Below, piece by piece: positions 11,800 through 24,360 of a stretch of DNA of 64,000 nucleotides. The position numbers and the translations under genes were made by a program. The first letter of the stretch is position 1, and each line of letters opens with the position of its first letter. A model generated the notes under the pieces. That model made no database searches, was not told the DNA's origin, and saw only the letters and a program-made list of their open reading frames with translations. The stretch comes from Nymphaea colorata (lineage: Eukaryota; Streptophyta; Magnoliopsida; Nymphaeales; Nymphaeaceae), in contig NC_045143.1 of assembly GCF_008831285.2 (NCBI RefSeq), forward strand, positions 17,693,655 through 17,757,654. Reading direction: 5' to 3'.

Positions 11800-13340
11800 T
11801 TAGCTTCAGAAGATGGTCTGGCATGCATCACCTAATCTTGCTTATCTAGACTACATTAGGAAATGCATTGTACTTTTATTGCAGTCCAGGTGTTGGCTTT
11901 GGATATGCTTAATGGTGGAAGTCTATTTAGCCACCTCCTTATTGTTCTTAGTCTTTTACATTGATGTATTGTTTCCACAAGTCAATGTCATTTTAACTTT
12001 TTTTATGTTTTGTTATGATGTTTCTCAAATCTATTCCTATTCTACCATATTTGCTTCTCTTATGAAAATATTGAAAAGAGTCAACCTTTCTAATATAGTG
12101 AATACAAGTAGAATGCAAAAACCAAATGATCAAGTTTCATATGACAACACTACTGGAGAAGTGAATCTCGAGAATCAAAAAATCAAAGAAATGAAGTTAG
12201 CATTGATCCTACAACATTCAACATATTTCAAAAATGATTGAGAAAGTCATACAAGATGGGTTCAACTTTGAAAAAGTAAAGACATGCACTCTAGGACTGA
12301 ATGGAAAAGAAACATCAAAGGATTCTCAAAATACACAGCCTTCCCCTAAGGCAACTGTTGACCCATTCTAGACAAAAATACAAAAAATCGAAAGGATGAT
12401 GAAAGCAATATAGAATAAAATAAAAATCTACCCTTGTGAAGACTTTTACCCAAATTTAGAAGGAGAAGAGGAGATAGAAGATCTCCCAAGTGATCTTTCC
12501 AACTACATTAGTAAGGAAGATATGAGGAATGATCTGGACAACTTTTTCAAAAAACGCTTCAAAATAAGATGGAACAACCAAATCCCTTTTAGACGTTTTC
12601 CTCAAACTCTTGAATGCGATGCAGCTCACATGGTCTGCAAAAAATGTTAAGCCAACCAAACTTAAGGAATTTGACAAGGTTATTAATTTGTTTATCAAAA
12701 AGCATGAGGTCAAGGGTACTGCACCAACATAGAGCCATTTGAGCACCTTGCACAAAGAATCAGGTGAAAAGATTAGAGATTTTATTCAAAGGTGTGAGTG
12801 ACCAATAACAAGATGAAGACTGGGGTCCCTAAAGAGCATGCCATCCTAATGATGCTAGATAATTTCAATCAACCACTAGATAAGAAAATTGCTTAAATTC
12901 CCTATAAGTCATTTGTAGAGTCAGCCAAACGAGCAGAATGTGTCAAAGCAACAATTAACAAAGGCAACCATGATGACCCCCTAAACAAAAAAGGAGCTCA
13001 AGAAGCAAGCAAAAGTCCAAGTAGCACATTAGTTGCAGCTACATCTAGCCTAAAACAAGACTATATGAATCAAAATAAGCAAAACAACTATATTGACAAC
13101 AATAGACAAAAGGTTTTATCATCTAGCAAAGAAGCTCCAAAGGAAAAACATCCCACCTAGACCAGGCATAAAAAATTTACCCTATCGAAGCAATCTATGG
13201 CTGAATTTTTAGGACTATGCTTTTTTAACATCCCATAAAGCAACCCAAAATATCTGACACATCATAAATGAAGGGTAAAAGAAGAGACCAGTTCTGTAAA
13301 TTCCATTCTGAGATTTGATATAGAAGATTGCATCGTCTTA
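11800..13340 (+). pseudogene. Gypsy gag-like region (element B)
   Basis: Several frames join into a charged, helical Gag-like sequence. The open piece 11813-12241 (142 codons) begins with a hydrophobic stretch and ends lysine-rich. From about 12390, a YPCEDFYPNLEGEEEIEDLP segment and a downstream stretch with FVESAKRAECVKATI look like the capsid part of plant gypsy Gag. Multiple stops are present. Gag would form the particle that packages element RNA. The segment 12770-13150 is asparagine/lysine-rich and unstructured. Confidence 0.6.
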
Positions 13341-13761
13341 AGGCATATAGTGCAAGACTGCATTGATAAAGACCTATTGGTGGAGGAAAATCAACTAGGA
13401 ATTCTGAATCATGTCTTTCCTAACCACAAACAACACATTGCCGTTGTGGTTTTGATGCTGACCTTTTGCCCTCAAGACTACATACAACATGAAATGCTGA
13501 ATATGTCATATTGTGGTAGTTGCATTGCACTTGGAGTCAGCACCAACTCGCTTCATCTTAGCTCTGGCCAAGGAGACATCAACTCTCAAAATAGGCTAAA
13601 TAATGAGAAAAAAGGACTCCCTAGATCACTCATTTCTAATGTTTTTATTCTGGACTTGATCAAGGCATTTCCCTCACATATGTAAGTATTGGAAAGCATG
13701 ATCAATAAAGTGAAAGTAAAACTCAATACTTCCCCAAAAACTATGGCAGAGAATCAATTTT

Positions 13762-14180
13762 GTGATGACCGACATGCCAAACATGTTTTCAGTTGATGAC
13801 CTGCCAAAGCTAGATCAATTCCATAATAATGCCCTATATATTCTGATGGGCACTAAGGAAATGGTAGTTTCACATGTATTTATTGATGGAGGCAACAATC
13901 TCAACATATGTCATGAAATAACAACCCAAAGTTTAGGAGCATATGCCAGATAATATGACTATCCACAAATTTGACAACCGTAATCAGACCTCAACAAAAA
14001 GAATTTATTTGGACATGTCAATCAATTATACTCTGCATTTTGTCTTTGTCTATGTGGTTAATGTACCACCAACAATCTACTGCTCGGTAGACTATAAGTC
14101 CATAAAAACAATGTTGTTCCTCTACATTACAACAGTGTTAAATGTAGTAAAGGACAGTGATCATTACCTTCTTTTCTAAA
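13762..14180 (+). pseudogene. Gypsy retropepsin-like domain (element B)
   Basis: Two open pieces, 13762-13953 and 13943-14179, overlap in different frames and together cover a retropepsin-like domain. The active-site-like motif is VFIDGGNNLNIC at about 13876-13911. It is followed by a strand-rich stretch LHFVFVYVVNVPPT that matches the corresponding part of element A. One frameshift near 13945 separates the halves. Together with the gag region, this shows that element B is a second copy of the element A family cut off after the protease. Confidence 0.7.
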
Positions 14181-14769
14181 AATCCAGAAGATCAACTACC
14201 TCAATCTATGATACACAGGCTGGCATGTAAAATCCAAGTTCCTAGAATTCATTGGAAAGATGAGATGGACCTGAGCAACAACTAAAATGGCTGAAATTGC
14301 AAGAACATATATAACAGGTCAACTCAATTTTACAATGGTGTGGACTAGCTTACTTCAAGCTTGGAGGCAGGATCAATGAGCAAGACATCAAGAATCACCC
14401 TCTATATGATCAAAATTTTCACATATAAAGAAGAAATTTTACTTGCTCCTCAAGCATGGCTATAAGCTATGCAAAAGTTTGAGACCAAAGTAGAAATGGA
14501 CAAATGAAATCGTTGACCATGCTGAGCCAAAGCTCTAAACCTCTAATCTAAATCCAAAATCCAAATCCATGATTAGAATTTGTATCAGAATTTATCCTCA
14601 CCTCCTCCTCCAAATTTTGCGCCACTTGTGCAATGGATTATGCCTGAGACTCTTGTCACGTGTGGACCAATACCTAGTGGGTCGAACTCAACCAGCTAGT
14701 TGATCTTGGCAATGCCTCGAGGACTCTGTGAAGGGCTTGGCCCTCTCTAGATATAAGCAGCAAAACTAA

Positions 14770-16330
14770 TTGCTGGTCGTTGTCTGTCAAGTCGCATGTG
14801 ACAGATCCTCCCTCCTTAGAACAAGCTTGTCCCAAAGCTCGAAGATGGAGTTACCATGGCTGAAACTCCTACTAGCACTCCCAAGTGAAATGATCCTCGC
14901 TATTATCTCATTCAACCAATACCTCATTGAACCAAGTATATTGCTGGTAGATGTGATGCGTGCTAACAATCTGCTGCAGCTACGGTCCATCCTCAGGCAG
15001 CAAGGGTACCTCAGATTAAGGGTCTCCCACATATGACTTCAGCCAAATGACGTCAAAGAATGGATGCACCACAGCTTGAGGAGGTGTAGCTAGCTAGTAG
15101 GCCATCTTGCGACCCCCGCAATCACCTTGTAGATCCCATAGTAGTGTAGAAGGAGCTTCAAACATGGCAGGCCAAAGAGTGTTTGCTGCTTGCATGGAAG
15201 TCTCTTGAGCCACACCCAATCATCCACGACAAAAGTTTGATCCTTGCGCCCGTGTGTAGTGGTGTTTCTTTGTAACTTGCGATGACTTGATATTGAAGTG
15301 AAGGAGCTTGACGAGGTCATCTCAGGTGTGAAATTGTCTCTGGATCTCCAGATCTTGTACTGTACTGAGCTCAAATATCACCATAGATGGAGGATGAAAG
15401 CCATGCATAGACTCTTGAGGAGTCATCCTTATGGTGAAATGCAGTGAGGTGCAGTAGCTCCACTCACACCACACAAGATGTTAGACTCAAGTGTTGGGCT
15501 GCTACCCAATGCATGCCTGTAAGTGTGTCTCTATCATTTGACTGGTCACTTTAGTATGACCATCGGTCTATGACTAGTGTGTCTTGCTGTTGTTGATCTG
15601 AACTCCTAACATCCTCATATGTTCTCTCCAAAGAGAGCTTATTAAAATGGAGTTTCGATCACACACTATAGTGCACGGCAGTCCCGTGAAGCTGCCCAAA
15701 TGCCATAGATATGTCTTGGCTATAAGAATCGCAAAGTATTTTCAAGAAAGTGAAATAAAGTAGGTGTGATTCGTCAAACAATCCACCACAAGTAGCATCA
15801 TATTCCCTTGAACCATGGCATCGTCTTTATGAAGTCCATCGTCACGTTGGTTCAAAGGCTAAGTCGACACGAGCAAAGGAATGATGTGGCCTGTTGGGCG
15901 TTTGGCATCGTACTTCTACTACTGGCATGTGGCTCACTCTCAAACGAAGCACTGAACATCAGTACAATTTTCCTCCTACCAAAACTAAGAACGAGGGTGC
16001 TGGGGTTCATGGAAACACCCTCATGATCCCTTCAGCACCACAACATGGTTGCACTTGCACAGAAGCCTAGACCAAAAGTACAGAGCGATATGTAGTCTAG
16101 GCACTGTTCTACAGAAGACCATCTGCTATTGTCCAAACATGTCCCATATGTCTACCTGTACGGCGGACAATGTGATAAAGTTCTCTCTAAGCTTGGGCAA
16201 GGCATCGGCTGCAGTGTTCTTTGGCCCCTTGCGGTACTCTCAACAACTTTGCGACGTGTGTTGCGATGAAGATCTTCAGTTGGAGAAGGTACTTAAGGCA
16301 TGTGTAGTCAGTGCATACCATGTAGCTGCC
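14770..16330 (-). pseudogene. Gypsy integrase remnant (element C)
   Basis: Reading - through frameshifts, the catalytic core is visible around 15560-15900: a NMMLLVVDCLTN segment with the first Asp, then FTGLPCTIVCDRNSIL with the second Asp, then SSLWREH. The C-terminal region follows in the open stretch 15374-15090 with VDDWVWLKRLP, KLLLHYYGIYKVI, the usual chromovirus integrase tail. An RNase H end with KNTAADAL lies just upstream (about 16170-16200). The element cannot make an active protein. Confidence 0.75.
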
Positions 16331-16399
16331 TTCTGAAAAAGTATAGCCTCCACTTCTCTAAAGCAAAAACAATTGCCAGTCTCCTTCTAGTAGGTAGGG

Positions 16400-17260
16400 A
16401 ATGGCTTAAGTGCCCCTCCACATGTAGGCAATAGACTGTCTAAGATAGGAGAGGACATCCCCTATGCCTACATCATAGGCGTTGATCTTTGTTCGCTGAA
16501 GTCTGGCAATGCTAGCATAGGTGCATGGATCAAAGCACTCGAAAATTTCGATAGCCTCGTCCGCACAAGAAAAGCCTCCCAGATGCGGATGCTCATCAAT
16601 GGTGTGGCTATGATGTTGTATTCTTGTGTGAACCAGCAACAGTACCCAGTCAAGCCAAGGGAACTACGCATGATTCTAGCTTCTCTTGGTCATGGCCATG
16701 CCTCCATGGGTGCTAGCTTCTCTAGGTCTATTGAATGTCATCTATGGAAACGATGTGTTCCAAGTAACCAAACTGCATCCAGCCAACTGAAAACTTACTC
16801 ACCTTGGCATAGAGTTGGTGGTCGCACAAGATGCCAAGGACAACGTGCAAGTCATGGGCATGCTCCTCCAAGAATGGGCTGTACACCAATACATCATCAA
16901 AAAATACGAGCACAAACATCCTCGTGAGTGCCTAAAAGCTTTCATTCATGCTGCACTAAAAAAGTGGCTGGTGCATTAGTCAAACCGAAAGCCATGAGTA
17001 GAAACTCGAAGTGATCGTTATGAGTACAGAAAGCTGTCTTATTTATCTCACATCTTTGGCCATCCAAATTTGGAAGTATCCAGTGTGAAGATCAGACTTA
17101 AAGAAGTAGGCTGCGCTAAAAGATCGCCCAACAACTCATTGATGATGGGAAAGAGTTGATTGTTATTGATAGTCATCTCATTCAATACTTGATAGTTTAT
17201 GCAAAAGCACCATGTCCTGACCATCTTCTTCACCAAGAGCATGGGCAAAGGCACTCTGTC
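16400..17260 (-). pseudogene. Gypsy reverse transcriptase remnant (element C)
   Basis: Open pieces 17254-17048 and 16919-16728 carry RT blocks: LLVKKMVRTWCFCINYQVLN (fingers), a PIINELLGDL block, and VFFDDVLVYSPFLEEHAHDL with the catalytic loop (FFDD, a variant of Y/F-x-DD). The piece 16671-16468 holds the connection domain with IIATPLMSI and PMLALPDFS. The gap between 17048 and 16919 has lost the palm segment before the catalytic loop to frameshifts. Confidence 0.8.
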
Positions 17261-17805
17261 ATCAAGGCCGATAGGTTGGAAGGTGTCTAGAAAGTTTAAC
17301 TTTCTGTTCTGCTATAAAAGTCAATTTGAAGCAGTCAAGTGCCATCTACGAGCGAAGTCCTACACCTCCATGCAAATTTCTTGGTGAAGTCCTCCAAGGT
17401 ACATCATCACGAAGGCTAACTCCAGCCAGTCATGGATGCAACAAGGTAGCCACTCAAACAGAGCTTGTTAGTTAGTTACGTTGTCGGTTTGTCCTAGTTC
17501 TTTGAGCTCGATGTCATGGGTGGCACAGTTGGATTTGTCAAATCTCTTGGTGGCAGCATCACAAAATCTATCCTTGTAAGCTGTAGGTGTTTGTCAACCA
17601 GCCATATCCATGGCTTCATCCTCAAGGTTGTGCAAACAAAGGCAGATTCATCGGTGTGGTGGAATCGGTTGGCAAGTTAAGTATTGGCATACCTGAAAGG
17701 GTAAATGCTTCAGGTCCTTGTTTGTGAGCTTGGGGAAGTCGGCATGTCTTGCTACTCACACCCATGAAGCTTCTCACATAGACCCCAAAAATCCATGTCG
17801 ATGAC

Positions 17806-18715
17806 TATTTACATCCTCAAAAATCTTTTGGTTCTTGAAGTGCTCTAGAAAAATGAGGTTTTATTTTGAAATAGAAAGAAATTAACTCACCCGTCTATAT
17901 AAGGATTGACTGTTCCCGGCGCCTTTACCGTGGGTAACCATTCCAAGAGCTATGCTTATTTTTTATGCATTTTGTTTTTACTTAAACATATTTTTCATTC
18001 TAAATGTGGTGTGGTGTTTGAAAAAATATAGAAAATTTGATGTTTCAAATTATTGAGCAAGTTTTGAAGAATCATTTGAAAGTGTAAAACATCTTTATTT
18101 GAAAAATTTTGAATTGAGAAATCTTTACAAATTTCATTTGGAGATCTTTGAAGATCACTTTTTGAAGTCACTTTAGTGTTCTGTTAAGACTTTAAGTAAG
18201 TTTGAGATTTTACTCTAATTCAGTTACTACCTAATCAGAGTTCCATTTTTTCTTGTCTAAGTTCTTGCATAGAGGTGTTTGTGATCATTCATGTTGTTAA
18301 GTGAATGTGGATGTATGAATGTGCTGATCCTATATAATTAGAAGGAAATCATTCATTCTTACTATAACATTAATTTTAAACATTCCTACCATCATATACA
18401 TTTAAGTTTCTCATGATTATAATTGTTATAGGCATTTTTATGAAAAAAAAAATAAAAATAGACTGGGGTTATAGACCATCAAGCATGATTCCAATATTGG
18501 GTCATTACTTGAGTTTTGGTCTTAGTGAAGTCGGCAAATGAAAAGATTTTGACAGAAGAATACTGAAAAGAATGGAAAAGAGAAAATACTTTAATCCAAG
18601 AGCAATAGAGAAAAAGAGAGAGAGAGAGAGAGAGAGAGATTTTGAAATCACAAAATAAAAGATTTTTAAAAAGAAAGAGAGAGAGAGAGAGAGGTACTAT
18701 ACACATAAGTACTTT

Positions 18716-18789
<74 letters not shown>

Positions 18790-20890
18790 TTTGAAATCTT
18801 GTGAGAAATATTAAATCAAATGGAGAAGGAGAAGAAGATTTTAGAAAAAGAAAGAGAGAGATTTTAAAGAGAGAGAGAAAAAGTTAACACATGTATATAT
18901 GTATTCATTTGTATATGTATGTGTATAAGAATTTATAAAGCATATGTTTAATCACAAAAAGAGAAAGACTAGGAAAGATAGTCATGTACACGTATATGTA
19001 TATAACATGTATACACGCATATGCTTTCATGGCAGTTGAAAATCAAGAAAGAACTTAAAAATATCTAACTTCAATTTTTCTATGTAGGCCAAAGAAGATC
19101 TTCGGCTCGTGCAGGAGCCTAGGCTAAGTCTATAAGCGTCTTTAAAGAGGGTTCTTGCTTTCGAAAATATTTTAGGAAATATGATTCCAAATACCTTTGT
19201 ATGTGAACATGAAACCATAATTATTTTGTTTGTTACAAGAGAATATATTTCTCCCACCAGCGGGTATAGAAGAAAATCAAGCAACGTAATAAAATGCTCA
19301 TTGGGGTTCCTAATCGGGTGATTAAGAGAGAAACTATACGTGAGAATGACACAGAGATGCATTTTAACATATACATATTTGTGATGGATTTTCCCATATT
19401 GGAAAAATCCCAACCTAAAAAATCTACACAACAATGAAAAAATGTCAACCCAAACACTCATTCTCACCATGCATTTACTCATTAATTAAAGAAAATTAAT
19501 CTATCACACATGAATATCATCTTAAACATAAATAATGAATAAAGCGATATAACAAGTACATTTTTGGAAATAAATGAAGAAATAAAATTTATTTCGCCTT
19601 GCTCATGCTCCTGGTGTACTCAAGAGTAGTTCTTGACTTCAAAAAGAAAATCTTTAGTTTTTTTGCACGGCCATGGGGAGGTGGCAAGAGGAAATAAAAA
19701 TAAAATAGAAACAAGAGGAGGACTACATACCTTGAATATAAATGATATTTGAAATGAGTCTCGTCCTTTTAGTGATCCTAGAGTCACCTTGGATGAAGCC
19801 CCAAGATGATGAAGGTACCCCTCCTCCCTCCCAAAAGAATTCTTTGTGCTCCTTTGAATAGTTTGAACTTGGAGAAGCTTGCTCCCAATGTTGTTGAAGA
19901 AGAAGAAGAATAAGAAGAAGGAGGAGGAGGAGGGGAGAAGAGGGAAATGGAAGGAGAGAGCTAAAGAAAACTATAGATTTTCAAGTGAAAAAGCACTAGA
20001 GATTCTCCAAGAGTTTGCTTATGCCCAAGAGAGAATATTATGGGGGTCTTTATAGAGAGTTTTGGAGCCAAAACTTAAAATTTGAATTTGTTTGAATTTA
20101 ACAACATTTTCACGAAAATTCCAAGCATTTTTTAATGATTTTTAATTTTTTAAAAATAAGTTTTAACCAAGTGGGATTGGGCATTGCCCTGCAAATACCC
20201 CTTTGCAGTGTGGGCAGGGCTAATGCCCACCTAACATGGCCAAAATCACCCCCAAGGGGAAGTTTTAGCATGAAAATGGCGCCTACGCCCCCCGCATGCA
20301 CTGGCACGTCGGCTTGCAGTAGTGTGAGACTAAGGACCACGCGATCATGCTCGACTGCGCGATGCGCTTTCATGTTGCATGATCCTACGCAATGTTCACG
20401 TGCATATTTTTTAAAAAAATAAACAATAAATAAATAATAATAAAAGGCTGTTTATATAAGAAGTGTAAAATCATTTTTTATTTAAAATGTGTATCAAAAT
20501 GGTTTTTGTTACAAATGGATGGCTGACTCCGTTTTGAGCGATTTCGGGCTCATTTTAAAGCCTATCACAAAAATGCATCCTGACGCGAGAACGCGAGAAC
20601 AAAACATCAAACAAATGGAAGGTCCGTGCATGCGCACATGGTGCTCTATAGCATCAAATTTGGTTGTTTCGATCTTGGCGTTTTGATTTGGATCTAAATA
20701 TGGGTTTCGAATTTGAATTTTGTGTTTATGTCCAGATAAGTGTTTAAAGATTCGTTTTTGGATCAAATAGTCACAAATTTGTTTTAGGCCTAAAATTGGG
20801 CTTAGATCTAAAAATTTAAATCCAAATAACTGAGAATTTCGTTTGGATGAAAATAAAATAGTCTTTTTGAAAAAATTTGGTGTGATAACA
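17806..20890 (-). mobile_element. 3085-bp LTR-like insertion (family X, member X1), probable solo LTR
   Basis: The partner copy 55706-57448 is uninterrupted at this point, which fixes the ends. Target repeats are ATGAC (17801-17805) and ATGGC (20891-20895), a 5-bp duplication with one change. On the - strand it starts TGTTATCACACC; on the + strand its lower end reads TATTTACATCC, against TGTTTGCATCC in member X2, so the ancestral ends are TG...CA. A TATA-like CTCTATAAAG lies on the - strand at 20047-20057, followed by pyrimidine-rich leader-like sequence. No coding domain is present. A 5-bp target repeat, TG...CA ends and a promoter suit a solo LTR of a long-LTR element. Confidence 0.65.
18610..18900. 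repeat. (GA)n and (AT)n microsatellites inside X1
   Basis: GA runs at about 18615-18640 and 18670-18692 flank an AT run of more than 30 dinucleotides at 18718-18787. The tract is pure and likely to be length-variable between individuals. Confidence 0.95.
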
Positions 20891-20895
20891 ATGGC

Positions 20896-21335
20896 GAAGG
20901 TAGTCTCAACGACTTCCTTGCCATAGTCATGTGGTGGAGACTGTCCTCCATGCGGGTTGCGGCCAGCATGCTGCGGGTCTGCTCCATAGCCGTGGGGGGC
21001 TGGTCATCTTGTGGCCAGCGATCTCAGTCGGGACATTGGCCGAACTCCGCATGACAGCTGGTATCCAAGCTGCCAGAGCCCCAGGGTCTATGGTGCGGTT
21101 GCTCACCATTGTTTCTTTCAGATTTCTTTGAGAAGTCCTCCATGCGATGGCCTTGTGCTTGGACCTCTTGGATGAACAGAAGGAAGCCCCTCAACTAGGA
21201 TTCCATGGCCGCATGCATCCACTGCATAGCCTGCTTCATCTTCTTCATGTAGATGTCGAGGGTGGACTATGCTACATGTGCGGGGCTGAAAGCGACATCC
21301 TTGTATTGGTCCCCATTGGCCATGATGATGATTTG
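20896..21335 (-). pseudogene. Gag start of gypsy element C, copy 1
   Basis: Just downstream (-) of the primer site, a reading frame begins with a Met near 21325 and reads through AFSPAHV and a methionine/lysine-rich helix (MKKMKQAMQWMHA). The same start is seen in the partner at about 56850 with AFTPAHVE and MKKMNQAM. A helical, charged N-terminus immediately after the primer site is what a Gag start looks like. X1 splits this gag at 20895/17805. Confidence 0.55.
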
Positions 21336-21347
21336 GCTTTGATAACA
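21335..21347 (-). promoter_or_regulatory. tRNA-iMet-like primer binding site (element C, copy 1)
   Basis: On the - strand this reads TTGTTATCAAAGCC, close to the TGGTATCAGAGC complement of the initiator tRNA-Met 3' end used by most plant LTR elements. The partner at 56860-56872 is better kept (TGGTATCAAAGCC). It lies 3-4 bases from the LTR end. Confidence 0.6.
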
Positions 21348-21350
21348 AAT

Positions 21351-22108
21351 TGTTAGTCTTTTGGCCAGGATCTAATCGTCGAAGTCGGAGAGGATATTAG
21401 TCTCAGATCTAGGAAAGAGTTGGGAGAAACTATCCTCTAGACCTTGGCGGGGTTGAGACTTGAGTGCACCAGGGGCACCAGTGTCTCTCTCAGACAAGTC
21501 CGATAAGGATTGGCATGGCAGAACACTCGGCTGCTCCCAGCAGCCAGTAGTGCTGCACGTAACACTTGCTTATTGCCTACTGCAGAACACTCGCTTCCTC
21601 TCGCTCATTTTAATACTCCATCCCTAGTATGGCATGCCGTCTTCCACTCATCCCCCAATGGATGTAATACCTACCAGATTGGGTAATATGAATTTTTGAC
21701 TAGAACCTCTTCCATCATAATACAATGACATGACAATCTAGTTACTCTATCTAGACGAAAAAGAATGTCAAAGAATACTCCTTTAATGTCGTCGTGGAAC
21801 CTAAGATTGGTTTTTTTTCATTCAATTTGCATCTTGTGTTTCATAGAAAGGCGGGTAGTCTCATCCTTGGGCAAGGACAAACCAATCCATGTTTTGGGCA
21901 GAAAGATGTGTTTCATTCGTGGATGATTATTATAAGAGATTCCCAACATATAATCAAATTCCAATTCTTTAAAAGCAAATAAACGCTTTTCTAAATCCAA
22001 AAAATAGATGGGATTCTAGGACGAGGCAAAGACTGCATATCTCTTCTGGTTGGTCTACACCAACCTGCCTTTTGCTTGGCTAGTTTTGATGAGTGGTGGG
22101 CATCTGTT
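21351..22108 (-). repeat. 5' LTR of gypsy element C, copy 1 (outer end uncertain)
   Basis: The LTR starts (in + coordinates) with TGTTAGTCTTTTGG next to the primer site. It is shared with 56876-57448 up to about 21886. The outer border is not resolved; sequence continues to 22108, where the next LTR-like element begins. No protein-coding potential is seen. Confidence 0.5.
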
Positions 22109-22974
22109 TGCATCCCCAAAATTTCTTTAGTTGGCTTTGGAGTGCTCCAGAAAAAATGAGGTTTTGTTTTGAAATAGGAAAGAAAAGGACTCGCCGGTCG
22201 GTACGAGGATCGACCGTTCCTGGCGCCTTTACCGGGGGTAATCAACCGAAGGACAATGTTTATCATTGATGCATTTCGTTTTAACTTAAATATTTTTTTG
22301 ATTTTATATGCAGTGTAGAAAAATATTGAAAGTTTGATGTTTCAAACTTTTGAAATGATTCTTGAAGAATCACTTGAGAGTGTGAGACATTTTGGGAAAA
22401 ACTAAAATTGAAAAGTCTTTATAAATATCATTTGGAGATCATTTTGAAATCACTTTAGTGTTCTCTTAAGACTTTAAGTAGGTTTGAGGTTCTGCTTTAA
22501 TTGGGTTACCACCTACTTAGAGTTCTATCTCATCTTGCTTAAGTTCTTTTAGAGATGTGATTGTGTTCGTTGGTGATATTAAGTGGAGGTGAATGCATGG
22601 ATGCATTGATCTTATATGATTAAAAGAGAATGAAGCATATATGATTAAAGGAGAATGGAACATTCCTACCACAACATTCATCTAGAAACATTCCTACCAT
22701 CGCATGCATTTAAGATTTTAGTTTTGATAAATATCATATATAAGAATGAAAAGTTTTTTTAAAATGGATTGGGGTTTTAGCCCATCAAGCATGAATCCAA
22801 TATTGGGTCATTACTTGATTTATGGTCTTAGTAAAGTCGGTAAATAAAAATGATCTTGGAGAAGAAAAATATAAAAAAAGATGCATAAGATGAGATATTT
22901 GATCATAAGAAAATATAGAGAAGAAGAGAGAGAAAGAGATTTTGAAAATCACAATATCAAAGATTTAAAAGAAA

Positions 22975-23160
22975 GAGAGATACATATTCATATACATATT
23001 TATATATACATATGTATGTATATACATATACATATAGATATGTATATGAAAGCTTATGAAAATGAGGTTTAAATCAAGTAAAGAAGAGAATATCATTTTA
23101 AAAAGAGAGAGAGATTTAAAAAATGGAATACAAGTATATATATTTATATATACATATATG
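22975..23160. repeat. TA/CA-rich microsatellite tract in X2
   Basis: Imperfect ATACATAT and GTATATA repeats, corresponding to the AT tract of X1, with nearby GA runs at 22918-22940 and 23103-23114. A further (GA)n lies at 23748-23766. Confidence 0.9.
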
Positions 23161-23824
23161 AGATTTTATAAAAAGATATGTTAAATCATAAAGAGATAAT
23201 GACAAAAAGAAATAATCATGTGCATGTATATGTATATAACATGTATATACGTACATGTTTTTATGAGAATAAAAATCAAGAAATGCAAACAACCGACTTC
23301 AAGTTTTATGTAGGCCAGAGGAGAGCTTGGACTCATATAAGAGTCTAATCTAAGTCTCTCAGGCCTCATTAGAAGGTTTCTTTTGAAAATGTTTTAGAAA
23401 ATATGATTTATATAAACATAGAATGTTATTATTCAGTTGGTTGCAAGAGAAAATTTTTCACCATTGGGTATGGAAGAAAATCAAGCAACATAACGAGACA
23501 CTTGTTAGGGTTTCTAATTGGATGATTAAGAAGGAAACTATACGTAATGACATGAGAATGTATTTTTAACATGTATATATTCGTGAAGGTTTCCCTGGAT
23601 TGGACAAGTCTCAACCTCGAAAATTAATATGAAGATAAAAATAAAGAACATCAAACCACACTCTCATTCCCATCATACATTTACATATAAATGGAAAACC
23701 AAACAACTATGCATGGATAATATATAGACAATATTCAAGGAATGAAAGAGAGAGAGAGAGAGAGAGGATGATGGAAAGAGAATAGTTCAACTAGGAAAAG
23801 GGCATGATATAACTACGAAATGAT

Positions 23825-24360
23825 ATGCCATCTCATATTTTCATGCTATCGATGCACTTGAGTATAGCCTCTTATATCTAAAATGATGTTAACTGTTATC
23901 TCCTTTTGCTACGAGGAGATGAAGATGAGAGAAAAATGAAGAAAGAAACAATACTACATTCAATAAAAGAGAAAACATAATTCAATCAAGAAATGAAAGA
24001 TCATCTTATCTTTGCATTCTCCCGGTGTACTTGAGCATAGTCTCTTATCTCTAAAAAGAAGTTGAGTGATATCTTCTTTGGCCATGGAGAAATGAAGATA
24101 AAAAGAAAATAAAGAAAATAACAATAAGACTATATTCAAGAAAAAGAAATATCAATAATAATAAGAATATATTAATGAAGAGAAAGAACAACAAGAATAC
24201 TTGAAAGAGCATAATTTAATTATAAAATAAAATATGATCTCATCTTCTCATGCTTTCGGTGCACTTGAGCATAGCCTCTTGTCTCTAAAAAGATGTTGAG
24301 TGTTATCTCCTTTGGCCATGGGGAGATGAAGATGAAAGAAAAATGAAGAAAGAAACAATG
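23825..24360 (-). repeat. Three copies of a roughly 115-bp module in X2
   Basis: Copies start near 23830, 24003 and 24238. Each has a CTCATC...CATGC opening, a GCACTTGAGCATAGCCTCTT core, and a GGCCATGGGGAGATGAAG-type end. X1 has one recognisable copy (about 19590-19700). The duplication breakpoint at 24108 falls directly after the second module. Confidence 0.7.

Larger units (their letters stand above)
14590..17805 (-). mobile_element. Chromovirus-type Ty3/gypsy element C, copy 1, 3' part
   Basis: On the - strand, reading from 17805 downwards, the order is gag remnant, RT, RNase H and integrase, ending near 14700. It continues upstream on the far side of the 17806-20890 insertion with the gag start and the 5' LTR (20891-22108). 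All domains are interrupted. No 3' LTR is recognisable near 14500. The partner copy at 55706-57448 keeps only a piece of RT, gag and the 5' LTR. Confidence 0.75.
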
